From Nostoc sp. FACHB-973 (GTDB taxonomy: Bacteria; Cyanobacteriota; Cyanobacteriia; Cyanobacteriales; Nostocaceae): a DNA stretch of 64,000 bases. Positions 17,130 through 26,177 of the stretch are shown in pieces. Position 1 is the stretch's first letter. Each line of letters opens with the position of its first letter. The position numbers were made by a program, and so were the translations under genes. The notes under the pieces are model-generated. The model saw only the letters and a program-made list of their open reading frames with translations. It was not told the DNA's origin and searched no databases. The DNA lies in contig NZ_JACJSJ010000002.1 in the NCBI RefSeq assembly GCF_014698115.1, positions 124,001-188,000 on the forward strand, read 5' to 3'.

Positions 17130-17157
17130 GTAGGGTAGCACCGCTGTGCTACCCTAC
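17130..17157. repeat. Palindromic repeat, terminator-like
   Basis: Twelve-bp arms (GTAGGGTAGCAC) around a CGCT loop, about 100 bp after the GH13 stop. It has the form of a terminator stem but no T-run follows. Similar GC-rich palindromes at 74 and 40474 suggest a dispersed repeat. Confidence 0.65.
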
Positions 17158-17280
17158 TCTATGGTTTAATTACCTGAAAATCGCCGTAATTAAAAAAATT
17201 CTCCGCGTAAGAGCGTCTCCCTATCCCCGCGTCAGTCTAAACGATAAGTATTCACCAGGATATGATGTGGTGGGCGATCG

Positions 17281-19173
17281 CTAATGATATGCTTCTCTTA
17301 AAAAGCTGGCATAATTTGCCCGAACCGTCATAGTTGTAGGATGACTGACACCTAAAGTCCGTTCACAAATTTTCAAAGCTTGCTCAAACAAGGGTTTGGC
17401 TTTCCTGTAGCGTCTTGTATGACGGTAGAGTGCTGCTAAATTGTTCAAACTAATGGCGACATCGGGATGGTTGTTTCCCAACAGGCGTTTAGTCAGTTCT
17501 AAAGCTTGCTGATACAAGGGTTCGGCTTGGTTATAGCGTCCTGTAGATTCGTAGAGTTGTCCTAAATTGTTCAGGCTAGTGGCGACATCGATATGTTGTT
17601 CTCCCAGCAGGCGTCTTCTCAGTTTTAAAGCCTGTTTCAGCAAGGGTTCGGCTTCGCTGTAGCGTCTTGTATAACAGTATAATGCTGCTAAATTGTTCAG
17701 GCTAGTGGCGACATGGGGATGTTCTTCTCCCACTAGACGTTTCCACAGTTCTAAAGCTTGCTGATACAAAGATTCGGCTTCGCTATAGCGTCCTGTAGAT
17801 TCGTAGACTAATGCTAAATAGCTCAAGTTAGTGGCGACATCGGTATGTTCTTCTCCCAGCAGGCGTTTTCTCAGTTCTAAAGCTTGCTCAAGCAACGGTT
17901 CGGCTTCGCTATAGCGTCCTGTAGATTCGTAGAGTAATGCTAAATTGTTCAAACTAGTGGCGACATCAAGATGGTTGTCTCCCAACAGGCGTTTTCTCAG
18001 TTCTAAAGCTTGCTGATATAAAGCTTCAGCTTCACTGTCCCGTCCTGTAGATTCGTAGAGTTTTGCTAAATTGTTGAGGCTAGCAGCGACATAGGAATGT
18101 TCTAAACCAGAATGATTTTGAGTCAGTTCTACACACCGTTGCAACCAAGATTCTGCTTGCTGATAAATTTCTTGACCTTGATAAAACCAGGCCAATTTAG
18201 TAAACAGAGTAATTAGATTTTCATCACTGAGATACTGGGATAGATGGGTTGCAACTTCTTTAATGTGCGGGATATGTGGAGTGAAATTGAGAATATCTTC
18301 AGGGTTAGGCTGTTCCGGAATTAGCTTTGCTACCTCTAACATCATCACTGCAAATTTAGTTTTTGCTTCATCCGCCTCACTTGAATGATTCAACTTCATT
18401 TGGAGAAGTTGCTGAATTAGGGGGTTTAGTCGATAAATTTCTTGACTTTTCTGTTGTAACAAATGCAATTCTAGTAAATCGGCGATCGCTTTTTCATTGA
18501 GTTGTTGTTTTTTGTCATCTTCTATCGTCTCCACAGATAAGGGAATGTCAGCTAACGCACACAAACTGAGCAAACAGCCAAAACTTTTTGCATTCTCATC
18601 CAATTGTTCCCAACTCAATTCAAAAGCTTCAGCTACACCGTATTCATAATGCATCAATGAGTCAGCATCGATTACTGCTTTATGTTCCTCTCGGTTTTTC
18701 TCTAGCCGCTTCAGCAGTGTTTCCAGAGACAAATTTGGCATTTGATCGAGATATCGCCCCACTAACTCTAACGCTAAAGCTGAATATCCCAAAAATTGAC
18801 AAATTCTTCTCGCAACCCAAGCTTCTTGTTGCAGTCGTTCCCGAACCACCAGCGATTTTAATAATTTCATCGCCGCCAATGGTTTGAGGACATCCAATTC
18901 GCTATTATATTTCGCCTTCAGGTAAGCTTGTAACTTTTCTAGTTTGCTCCGACTGTTGGAAATAGCTAACTCAGGATAATTCTGGGCGAACTTGTCATAT
19001 AGCTCACCCATCCACTTTCTGAAAGCACCAATATCAATGTTTAATTCGCTGGCAAGTTGAGTTTCACTTTTACTTAAGTTTTCAGTCTTAAAATAGGTTA
19101 CAAAAGCTGCCGTTTGCTCTAGAGATAAGCCATTAGTAGCAGCTTCTTTGGCTAGAAAATTAGCCCATTGCAT
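17281..19173 (-). CDS. TPR protein, STAND paralogue lacking its NTPase core
   Basis: From ATG 19173 this gives 630 aa. The N-terminal HTH-like domain (MQWANFLAKEA, ending near LEKLQAYLKAKYN) and the region from LKPLAAMKLLKSLV onward match the neighbouring NB-ARC protein at 20482-22998. About 166 residues holding Walker A and B are missing and replaced by SELD (junction near 18888-18903). The C-terminal half has about six kinesin-light-chain-type 42-residue TPRs (SLNNLALLYESTGRYSEAEP). A longer frame to 19434 reads through a 21-bp tandem repeat and is not supported by the paralogue. Without the NTPase it cannot act as a STAND switch alone. Confidence 0.82.
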   Translation of the reverse strand: MQWANFLAKEAATNGLSLEQTAAFVTYFKTENLSKSETQLASELNIDIGAFRKWMGELYDKFAQNYPELAISNSRSKLEKLQAYLKAKYNSELDVLKPLAAMKLLKSLVVRERLQQEAWVARRICQFLGYSALALELVGRYLDQMPNLSLETLLKRLEKNREEHKAVIDADSLMHYEYGVAEAFELSWEQLDENAKSFGCLLSLCALADIPLSVETIEDDKKQQLNEKAIADLLELHLLQQKSQEIYRLNPLIQQLLQMKLNHSSEADEAKTKFAVMMLEVAKLIPEQPNPEDILNFTPHIPHIKEVATHLSQYLSDENLITLFTKLAWFYQGQEIYQQAESWLQRCVELTQNHSGLEHSYVAASLNNLAKLYESTGRDSEAEALYQQALELRKRLLGDNHLDVATSLNNLALLYESTGRYSEAEPLLEQALELRKRLLGEEHTDVATNLSYLALVYESTGRYSEAESLYQQALELWKRLVGEEHPHVATSLNNLAALYCYTRRYSEAEPLLKQALKLRRRLLGEQHIDVATSLNNLGQLYESTGRYNQAEPLYQQALELTKRLLGNNHPDVAISLNNLAALYRHTRRYRKAKPLFEQALKICERTLGVSHPTTMTVRANYASFLREAYH

Positions 19174-19615
19174 AAACAGTTTGTGAAGTTTATTTTTGAT
19201 TCTACTTTGTCTCGATTTGCAAATCTCCTCTTTTTGAGGTAAAGATACATTTGCATAGAAGCATTTTAAAGCAGTGGCTGACTTTAGCGATCGCCATTTG
19301 AGCCTCTGAAGGTGAAAATTGAGCCTCTGAGGGTGAAAGTTGAGCTTCTGAAGGTGAAAGTTGCACCTTTGAGCCTCGAAGTTGCACCTTTGAGCCTCAA
19401 AGTTGCACCTTTGAACTCGAAACGGGTAAGTCATGTTTACGAAGGGATAGGCCTACGCTCTATTTTTTAGATATAAAGGGGCATGAGAAACGAACCGCAA
19501 AGGACGCAAAGGGCGCAAAGGAAGAGAAAAGAGGGAGGGTTAGCAAAGGTTACCGTTCGCATAGCATTTCACAGAGAAGGTATCGCCATTTGAAGGTAGA
19601 ATTAATGGGCGATCG
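19174..19615. promoter_or_regulatory. Leader of the TPR gene, homologous to the NB-ARC gene leader
   Basis: The segment 19199-19270 (CTACTTTGTCTCGATTT through TTTGCATAGAAGCATTT) aligns with 23049-23118 upstream of the NB-ARC gene, so the duplication included the 5' flank and probably the promoter. The rest, 19430-19615, holds an ACGCAAAGG-type repeat at about 19495-19525 and no gene. Confidence 0.6.
19300..19425. repeat. 21-bp tandem array A (about 6 units)
   Basis: Six units of 21 bp: TTGAGCCTCTGAAGGTGAAA types, then TTGCACCTTTGAGCCTCAAA types. They lie just upstream of the NTPase-less TPR gene. Because 21 is a multiple of three, the array stays open in several frames and falsely extends that gene. 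The unit is the same family as the larger array at 23554-23950. Confidence 0.85.
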
Positions 19616-20098
19616 CTATTCCCCTGCTTGTTGTTTGAGCAAGTTGACCAAAGTATCAGATAACCACAAACCAGCGTCACGCAAAGCTTGAATTCCAGGA
19701 GATATGCTTGGGATCAGTCCACGTCTTTTTGCTAATATCAGCAAGCCTCCTGTTCCAATGGTAGTAATACCTAAAGCTTGACCACAACGCCGTGCTGCCC
19801 TATCGTCAACAATAGCGGCACAGTCTGAATTTTTTAGTGCCAAACTCAATACTTGTGATTCTCCCTTTCCCAAATCCCAAGCTGCTACTTCTGGTGCAAT
19901 AGTATTAACTTCTACTATTTCTATCCAAGAAATACTGGGTAGTTGTGTTGATGCGACATCATCTTTGGTTGTGACTTCTTCAAAAACACCTAATGGAACT
20001 AAAATCTCTGTGAATAATTGTGGAATTAATTTTGCTTGTTGACTTTTCAAAAGCACAATCAAAGGTGAAGAGTTAATAATTACACGATTAATCGACAT
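19616..20098 (-). CDS. PIN-domain toxin, DUF3368 family
   Basis: This is a 160-aa PIN-like ribonuclease of the DUF3368 group. It has the N-terminal INSSPLIVLLK strand, a central GKGESQVLSLA acidic motif and the IVDDRAARRCGQALG motif. Family members cleave RNA as toxins and are neutralised by a UPF0175 partner. The upstream antitoxin overlaps this start by 11 bp, the usual translational coupling. The pair sits between the two TPR paralogues on the same strand. Confidence 0.88.
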   Translation of the reverse strand: MSINRVIINSSPLIVLLKSQQAKLIPQLFTEILVPLGVFEEVTTKDDVASTQLPSISWIEIVEVNTIAPEVAAWDLGKGESQVLSLALKNSDCAAIVDDRAARRCGQALGITTIGTGGLLILAKRRGLIPSISPGIQALRDAGLWLSDTLVNLLKQQAGE

Positions 20099-20342
20099 TT
20101 GCGAGTTCCTGGGCTAACTCTTGGGCAGTATATTGCATAAAATCTACTTGGTAGCGTGATAGGGCATTAATAAATTCAGGACGAGTTAGCCCAGCGATTT
20201 CTGCTGCTTTGGCTTGTGAGATATCGCCTAATTCATACCATTTCACTGCTGCTGCAATTCGCATTTCTTGGATAAATTCTTCTGGATTTTTACGAAGTGC
20301 TGAAAATACTGTTTCTGGTAATTGAATTGGTACTGTTCGCAT
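20088..20342 (-). CDS. UPF0175 antitoxin
   Basis: This is an 84-aa protein of the UPF0175 family: VPIQLPETVFSAL, then AAAVKWYELGDISQAKAAEIAGL, a small helix-turn-helix-like region, then the toxin-binding tail. GAGGA lies about 8 nt before ATG 20342. It overlaps and precedes the DUF3368 PIN gene, giving a standard type II pair in which the antitoxin probably also represses the operon. Confidence 0.88.
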   Translation of the reverse strand: MRTVPIQLPETVFSALRKNPEEFIQEMRIAAAVKWYELGDISQAKAAEIAGLTRPEFINALSRYQVDFMQYTAQELAQELANVD

Positions 20343-20481
20343 AAATTTATCCTCAGTTTATTAGATAGCATTCCTCTGCTTAGAGTCAAGAGCGTTAAAA
20401 TTTAGCCATCGCTCCTAAAGTTTGAACTACAAGTGTTGTGTGGCGTCAATTTGGTGTGGTTTTTTTGAAAGGGTGCGATCG

Positions 20482-22998
20482 TTAGCGATATGCTTCTCTC
20501 AAAAAGATTGCATAATTTCCCCGAATTGTGATTGTATTGGGATGGCCTACACCTAAAGTCTGCTCACAAATTGCCAAAGCTTGGTGATACAGGGGTTCGG
20601 CTTCACTGTAGCGTGCTGTAGAACGGTAGAGTTCTGCGAGATTGTTCAGGATAGTGGCAACATGGGGATGATTGTCTCCCAGTAAGCGTTTCCACAGTTC
20701 TAAAGCTTGGTGATACAGGGGTTCGGCTTCACTGTAGCGTGCTGTAGAACGGTAGAGTTCTGCGAGATTGTTCATGCTATAAGCGACATCTGGATGGTTG
20801 TCTCCCAGTAGGCGTTTTCTCATTTCCAAAGCTTGCTTAAACAGAGGTTTGGCTTCACTATAGCGTTCAGTAGCACAGTAGAGTCCTGCGAGATTGTTCA
20901 TACTATAAGCGACATCTGGATGGTTGCCTCCCAGTAGACGTTTTCTTTGTTCCAAAGCTTGCTTAAACAGAGGTTCGGCTTCACTATAGCGTTCTGTAAA
21001 ACGGTACAGTAATGCCAGATTGTTCAGGCTAGTGGCCACATCGAGATGATTGTCTCCCAGCAGGTCTTTTCTCAGTTCCAAAGCTTGCTTAAACAGAGGT
21101 TCGGCTTCACTGTGGCGTCCTGTAGATTCGTAAAGTCCTGCTAAATTGTTCAAGCTATTAGCGACATCGGGATGATTTTCTCCCAGCAGGCGTTTTCTGA
21201 GTTCTAAAGCTTGCTTAAACAAAGGTTCAGCTTTTTTGTAGCGTCCTATAGAACGGTAGAGTTCTGCGAGATTGTTCAGGCTAGAGGCAACATGGGGATG
21301 GTTGTCTCCCAGTAAGCGTTTTCTCAGTTCTAAAGCTTTCTGAAACAACGGTTCAGCTTCGCTGTAGCGTCCTGCAAAACCGTAGAGTAATGCCAGATTG
21401 TTCAGGCTATAAGCAACATCGGAATGTTCTAAACCAAGACGATTTTCAGCTACTTCTTTACATAGTTTGTACCAAGGTTCTGCTTGGTGATAAAGTCCTT
21501 GACCTTGATAAAACCAGCCTAAGCGTGTGAAAAGCACAATTAAATCCTCGTCGCTGAGATATTGGGATAGGTGGGTTGCAACTTCTGCAAGGTGGAGAAT
21601 ATACGGAGTTGGCTTGAAAATATCTTCATGGTTAGGCTGTGGAGGAATTTGCTTTGCCACCTCTAGCATCTGCGTTGCAAAGATTGTTTTCACCTTATCC
21701 GCCTCACTCGACTCATCCAACTTCATTTGGAAAAATTGCCGAATCAGTGGATGTAGACGATAAATTCCTTTACTTTGCCATTGTATTAAATGCAGTTTCC
21801 GCAAATCAGCTATAGCTTTCTCCCAGAGTTCTTGTTCATTGTCATCTTCTATCCCCTCAACAGAAAAAGGAATATCAGCCAAAGCATACAAACTCAGCCA
21901 ACGACCAACAAAGCGTGCATTTTCATCCAACTGTTCCCAACTCAATGCAATAGCTTCAGCAACGCCGTATTCATAACGCATCAATGGGTTAGCCTTGGCA
22001 ACTGCTTCGTGTTCCAGTCGCTTTTTCTCTAGCCGCTTCAGCAGTTTTTCCAGAGACAAATCTGGCATTGTATCCAGATATCGCCCCACTAACTCTAACG
22101 CTAAAGGCAAATATCCCAAGAATTTACAAATTTTTCTCGCAACCCAAGGTTCACCTTTCAGTCGTTCTCTATCAACCAACGATTTTAATAATTTCATCGC
22201 CGCCAATGGTTTGAGAACACCCAAAGGTAATTGCGGCAAAGTTCTATCAAATTCTTCGCGCGTTGTTAGCAATACTTTAAACCGGGGTGATTCTGGGGGT
22301 AGATAAGGCTGAACCTGTTTTCTGTAGTCAGTGACATCATCAAACACCAGCAGCACTTCACCTTTTTCCCAATTCTCCCAGCAGTCTCTCAGCCTATCTG
22401 CTAATTCCCAATCATCCGGTGCAATGAGTTTAAATTTTAATTCAGCAAATCTGAGAATCTGAATTCCGACATCTATTCCCTGTGCAGATAACCAGCAAAC
22501 CCCACCTTGATAATTCTGCAAGTGCTGTTTGGCGTATTGGGTAGCCAGTTCAGTTTTACCGACACCACCCATACCCGCCACAGCTACAATCGCAACTTGC
22601 CGAGATGTTTGTAATTGCTGGTGCAGCTTTTCTAGTTCCGCCTCACGTCCCACAAATTTTTCAAATGCAACAGCAGGGGGAATATTTTGATGAATTTCTT
22701 TAATTGTTGACTGGGCATTTTGCCCGCCATTATATTTCGCCCTCAGGCAAGCCTGTAACTTTTCCAGCTTACCCCGACTCTTAGAAGTGGCTAATTCAGG
22801 ATAACTCTTGGCGAACTTGTCATACACCTCAGCCATCCGCTTTTTAACAGCAGCAATACCGATGTTCAAATCGCTGGCAACTTTTGCCTCACTATTAGTT
22901 GAGTTTTGAGTCTTCAAACGCCTTACAAAAGCTTCCGTTTCCTCTTCCAATAAGCTATATTCAAGAGCTTCATTGGCTAAAAAATCAGCCCATTCCAT
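20482..22998 (-). CDS. STAND NTPase: HTH-like domain, NB-ARC, TPR repeats
   Basis: This is an 838-aa signal-transduction ATPase. Residues 1-90 form an HTH-like N-domain (SDLNIGIAAVKKRMAEVYDKF). The NB-ARC core has Walker A GMGGVGKTE (142-150) and Walker B LLVFDDV (216-222), then LTTRE, and the GLPLAL-like LGYLPLALELVGRYL. The C-terminus carries about seven kinesin-light-chain TPRs of 42 residues with highly similar DNA. Related STAND proteins act as ligand-triggered switches in regulation, cell death or phage defence. No enzymatic effector domain is visible. The paralogue at 17281 lacks residues 91-260. Confidence 0.9.
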   Translation of the reverse strand: MEWADFLANEALEYSLLEEETEAFVRRLKTQNSTNSEAKVASDLNIGIAAVKKRMAEVYDKFAKSYPELATSKSRGKLEKLQACLRAKYNGGQNAQSTIKEIHQNIPPAVAFEKFVGREAELEKLHQQLQTSRQVAIVAVAGMGGVGKTELATQYAKQHLQNYQGGVCWLSAQGIDVGIQILRFAELKFKLIAPDDWELADRLRDCWENWEKGEVLLVFDDVTDYRKQVQPYLPPESPRFKVLLTTREEFDRTLPQLPLGVLKPLAAMKLLKSLVDRERLKGEPWVARKICKFLGYLPLALELVGRYLDTMPDLSLEKLLKRLEKKRLEHEAVAKANPLMRYEYGVAEAIALSWEQLDENARFVGRWLSLYALADIPFSVEGIEDDNEQELWEKAIADLRKLHLIQWQSKGIYRLHPLIRQFFQMKLDESSEADKVKTIFATQMLEVAKQIPPQPNHEDIFKPTPYILHLAEVATHLSQYLSDEDLIVLFTRLGWFYQGQGLYHQAEPWYKLCKEVAENRLGLEHSDVAYSLNNLALLYGFAGRYSEAEPLFQKALELRKRLLGDNHPHVASSLNNLAELYRSIGRYKKAEPLFKQALELRKRLLGENHPDVANSLNNLAGLYESTGRHSEAEPLFKQALELRKDLLGDNHLDVATSLNNLALLYRFTERYSEAEPLFKQALEQRKRLLGGNHPDVAYSMNNLAGLYCATERYSEAKPLFKQALEMRKRLLGDNHPDVAYSMNNLAELYRSTARYSEAEPLYHQALELWKRLLGDNHPHVATILNNLAELYRSTARYSEAEPLYHQALAICEQTLGVGHPNTITIRGNYAIFLREAYR

Positions 22999-23132
22999 AG
23001 ACAGCTTGTGAGATTTCTTCTCAATTCTACTTAATTTCTACTTTCTTTCTACTTTGTCTCCATTTCTAGGGAATCTCCTCTTCTTTGGGCAGAAATACCA
23101 TTTGCATAGAAACATTTAGAAGAGGTTCAGCC

Positions 23133-23381
23133 ATGAAAACTGCCTTAACAACTCCAGTCAACGCTAATCAAACCACCCAAACATCGCAATTAATCCCCGC
23201 CTCGCCAACATTAGTAGAAAATCCATCTACCTGGATGCGAAACGGGGACAGTCCTGGTGAAATTATTCTTGCAGTGGCAATTTTGACTTCAGTATCCATC
23301 GCCGGAATTGCCTCTGTGATTGTCGCAATTACGGGTTTAGTTAAAGCTTTAGTACACCCAACAAGCGAAAAAACTAAGTAG
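23133..23381 (+). CDS. Small single-TM protein, unknown
   Basis: This is an 82-aa protein from ATG 23133, preceded by AGAGG about 8 nt upstream (a frame to 23085 is open but not needed). The N-terminal half is Thr/Asn/Pro-rich; one transmembrane helix lies at about residues 44-68 (EIILAVAILTSVSIAGIAS), followed by a short basic tail. It diverges from the STAND gene, 134 bp apart. The equivalent place beside the other paralogue has no such gene. Confidence 0.55.
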   Translation: MKTALTTPVNANQTTQTSQLIPASPTLVENPSTWMRNGDSPGEIILAVAILTSVSIAGIASVIVAITGLVKALVHPTSEKTK

Positions 23382-24048
23382 AGGCACTGCTAAAGGCAAA
23401 TTCTTCGCTTCGTTGCTATCCCGCCTCGGAATTAATTCCGAGGCTAATAACCTAAGTCCGTTCAAACGGACTAAATTTTAGGAAATTCGAGTCAATTTTA
23501 ACTGAGTTCTGCTGTTAGCCTGCGATTTGAATCCCAGGCAAGCTCAAGGTATCGCCTTTGAACTTCAACGTTGAGCCTCTGAACTCCAACGTTGAGCCTC
23601 TGAACTTCAACGTTGAGCCTCTGAACTCCAACGTTGAGCCTCTGAACTCCAACGTTGAGCCTCTGAACCTCAACGTTGCGCCTTTGAACCTCAACGTTGA
23701 GCCTTTGAACTCCAACGCTGAGCCTTTTATCCTCAACGTTGCGCCTTTTATCCTCAACGTTGCACCTTTTATCCTCGAAGTTGCGCCTTTTATCCTCGAA
23801 GTTGCGCCTTTTATCCTCGAAGTTGCGCTTTTTATCCTCAAAGTTGCACCTTTTATCCTCAAAGTTGCATCTTTTATCCTCAAAGTTGCGCCTTTTATCC
23901 TCAAAGTTGCACCTTTTATCCTGGAAATTGCACCTTTGAATCTCAAGTTTGATGTTCGGAACTCAAAATGGCTAAGCTGTTCTACATTTACAAAATCTAG
24001 ACGCACAATTCCCAATCCAAAATCCAAAATCTAAAATCTAAAATCCTA
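23382..24048. other. Spacer containing array B
   Basis: The 667 bp between the small TM gene and the FHA-FAD gene hold an imperfect hairpin region (23425-23485, GGAATTAATTCCGAGGC) and the 21-bp array. The end is an A-rich AATCCAAAATC repeat at 24008-24042. No supported gene. Confidence 0.6.
23554..23950. repeat. 21-bp tandem array B (about 19 units)
   Basis: About 19 units of 21 bp. Unit type changes along the array: GAACTTCAACGTTGAGCCTCT on the left, then TTTTATCCTCAACGTTGCGCC, then CCTCAAAGTTGCACC on the right. It is open in frames on both strands (repeats of LNSNVEP or RIKGATL), but I see no start or ribosome binding site to call a gene. It is related to array A at 19300 and lies on the distal side of the small TM gene. 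Confidence 0.88.
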
Positions 24049-26007
24049 TTAGGGTGACTGATTTAACGCCCACTTCAACCACTGCCCAAAGGAACTGACA
24101 AAATTCAACCTCTGAACTCCAGGGGCACGGGCGGCGGCGAGTCCATCAACGGCGACTAATGCGGCGTATTGCAAGCCCAAGAAACTATCAACTGCGGCAT
24201 AAGGGCCACCAAGGGTAATCGCCCCTGCTGCATACATTTGTCCTTTGTCGCTACGCATTTCTACTAATTCAAAATTGTTCGCTACAGCCAATCGCCCCAG
24301 ATTATTGAGTGGCAAGTTGTAATGTTTAACAAAATCTTCTAGCAGGGGACTAGCATTTACTTTGGCATCCAGTCCAGTGGCATCAACAATAAAGTCAGCT
24401 ATCAATTTCATTTCGCCAAAGCTTTGTTCTCGGATATGGGTAATAGTCCGGTTTTGGGCGTCTCGTTCTACGTCCTGGACTTCACCGAAGGTAATTTGAT
24501 ACCAACCTTCGCTGATTCCTTGGGCAGTGATGCGCTGCCAATCGTGCCGGTCGGCGGTGGTGGTACCACCCCAGTCTGTTAGTAAACGTTTGCGTTCATC
24601 GGGGCTGGCTTTTTCTAACATTGTGCGGAGTTCGCCGCCCCAACAAGCTTTCGGCCAGTTAAAGGGTTGAAATTCGTAATGATTTTTGACTAGGCGCTGG
24701 GCATATTGAAATTTGTTGCCTTGGGGTTTAGGCGATCGCATTAAATGCAAAACTGAAATATTCCGATTGCGCTTTCTGGCTTCAAAAATCCGCTGCAAAA
24801 TCCGCGAAGCCACAATTCCCCGTCCACGAATCAATACCGTACCACCGCGATCCTCTAATTGCTGATAAACATGATCGTGTGCTTCGTAAGCATTCACAAC
24901 AGTTTTAAAGTCTTGATATTTTTCTCTATAAGCTTGCAAATCTGGGAGAAACTGAATTGCTGGATATCCAGTAGCTAAATGTAAATAACGAGTAACTAAA
25001 AAAGCATAATTTCCAGGGGCGCGAGAATAGGCTACACAATACCTGCCATCATCAGTTTTGCGAATTGCCCGGACTCGTCCATAGCGATAAATTTGGTTCC
25101 AGCCAATGCGCTTAGCCTCTCTGTCTATGGAATTAAAGACGTTACCGGAACGGGGTGTATAAGTTTCGGCAAATGTTGGTTCAGCAAACACCTGCCACAA
25201 ATATTTAAATGCTGAGTTAATTTTTCCCTTGGCGAAGTCAGCCCAAGCTTCGCGCAAGGCATAACTAGGCCAGCCCCAAATATTATCAGGGCAAGAATCG
25301 GAATTAGACCGCAGTCTTTCATATAAGGGAATCTGGGAATTCATACACAGGCGCTTATAACGGGCATAAGGTTCGCCTTCTAATCCCACAGCGACAATTT
25401 TTTCAGCACGCACACCACTAAGTCGCAGCAAATCAACCCAAACAAAGCTACCCAGTCCCGCCCCGATCGCCAGATAATCAGTTTCATCCACTGGCAGCCC
25501 AGTAGCATAAAGGGCTAGCACGGGAACTTTTTGTGCTTGAAAAGCTGCTGGCGGAAAATTAGTGCCTGCGGTGATCCCAGGCTGGGCTACAGGCAAACTG
25601 GGGTCTGGGATATTTGTATTTGGGTTGAAGCGAATCGTCGAAGGAGGGGTGGTATCTGGTGCAGAAGCAATAGCACCAAACTTTACTGTGATGACATAGG
25701 GACCAATCTGCAACGTATCGCCATTAGCCAGAACACTGCGCTTTTGTTGTTTACCGTTGACATAGATACCGTTAACGCTGCCTTGGTCAATCACCACCAG
25801 ATGATTTTGTTCCCATTCAATTAGGGCATGGTAGCGAGAAACTTCATTACTATTTAGTAGCATCCTCGAAACCCGCTGTCCTCCAAGTTCAGCAGGTAAC
25901 CGCCCGAATTCCCGACCAAAGGCGATCGGTATATTCAACATTGGTTCTCGCCGTTCTCCGGTTGTTGGATCTTCCCAACTTAATTGGATTTGTAGGTGAT
26001 TAGTCAT
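24049..26007 (-). CDS. FHA domain fused to an FAD/NAD(P)-binding oxidoreductase-like domain
   Basis: A 652-aa protein. Residues about 24-108 are an FHA phosphothreonine-binding domain (GRE, SRYHALIEW, DQGSVNGIYVNG). After a Pro-rich linker comes a Rossmann dinucleotide-binding domain with GAGLGSF (182-188), and later DFIVDATGLDAK, a typical flavoprotein monooxygenase segment. The closing motif GAITLGGPYAAVDSFLG resembles the flavin-contacting end of such enzymes. No substrate can be named. Coupling FHA recognition to a flavoprotein is unusual; recruitment by a Ser/Thr kinase is an inference. It lies 170 bp downstream of another FHA gene, same strand. Confidence 0.8.
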   Translation of the reverse strand: MTNHLQIQLSWEDPTTGERREPMLNIPIAFGREFGRLPAELGGQRVSRMLLNSNEVSRYHALIEWEQNHLVVIDQGSVNGIYVNGKQQKRSVLANGDTLQIGPYVITVKFGAIASAPDTTPPSTIRFNPNTNIPDPSLPVAQPGITAGTNFPPAAFQAQKVPVLALYATGLPVDETDYLAIGAGLGSFVWVDLLRLSGVRAEKIVAVGLEGEPYARYKRLCMNSQIPLYERLRSNSDSCPDNIWGWPSYALREAWADFAKGKINSAFKYLWQVFAEPTFAETYTPRSGNVFNSIDREAKRIGWNQIYRYGRVRAIRKTDDGRYCVAYSRAPGNYAFLVTRYLHLATGYPAIQFLPDLQAYREKYQDFKTVVNAYEAHDHVYQQLEDRGGTVLIRGRGIVASRILQRIFEARKRNRNISVLHLMRSPKPQGNKFQYAQRLVKNHYEFQPFNWPKACWGGELRTMLEKASPDERKRLLTDWGGTTTADRHDWQRITAQGISEGWYQITFGEVQDVERDAQNRTITHIREQSFGEMKLIADFIVDATGLDAKVNASPLLEDFVKHYNLPLNNLGRLAVANNFELVEMRSDKGQMYAAGAITLGGPYAAVDSFLGLQYAALVAVDGLAAARAPGVQRLNFVSSFGQWLKWALNQSP

Positions 26008-26062
26008 TGGTCATTTGTCATTGGTCATTTGTCATTGGTCATTGGTCATTGGGCATTAGTTT

Positions 26063-26177
26063 TTCTCAGCGTCCCCGCGTCTCCCTCATCTCCCTCATCT
26101 CCCTCATCTCCCTCATCTCCCTCATCTCCCTCATCTCCCTCATCTCCCTCATCTCCCCACTCCCCACTCCCCACTCC
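26063..26177. repeat. CTCCCTCAT minisatellite between the FHA genes
   Basis: About eleven tandem 9-mers (CTCCCTCAT) followed by CCCCACTCC runs fill the gap between the two FHA genes. Just upstream, 26007-26055 is a run of TCATTGGTCATTTG words. Apparent reading frames are artefacts. Confidence 0.85.

Noticed and set aside
19174-19434. N-terminal extension of the TPR gene (QRCNFEAQRCNF repeats)
   Set aside because: It is translation of the 21-bp array and upstream leader; the paralogue starts at the equivalent of ATG 19173.
23554-23950. Possible CRISPR array
   Set aside because: Units are contiguous 21-mers without unique spacers, and there are no cas genes nearby.
23515-24034. Open frames on both strands through the 21-bp array
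   Set aside because: A 21-bp period keeps any stop-free frame open. No ribosome binding site or non-repeat domain is attached.
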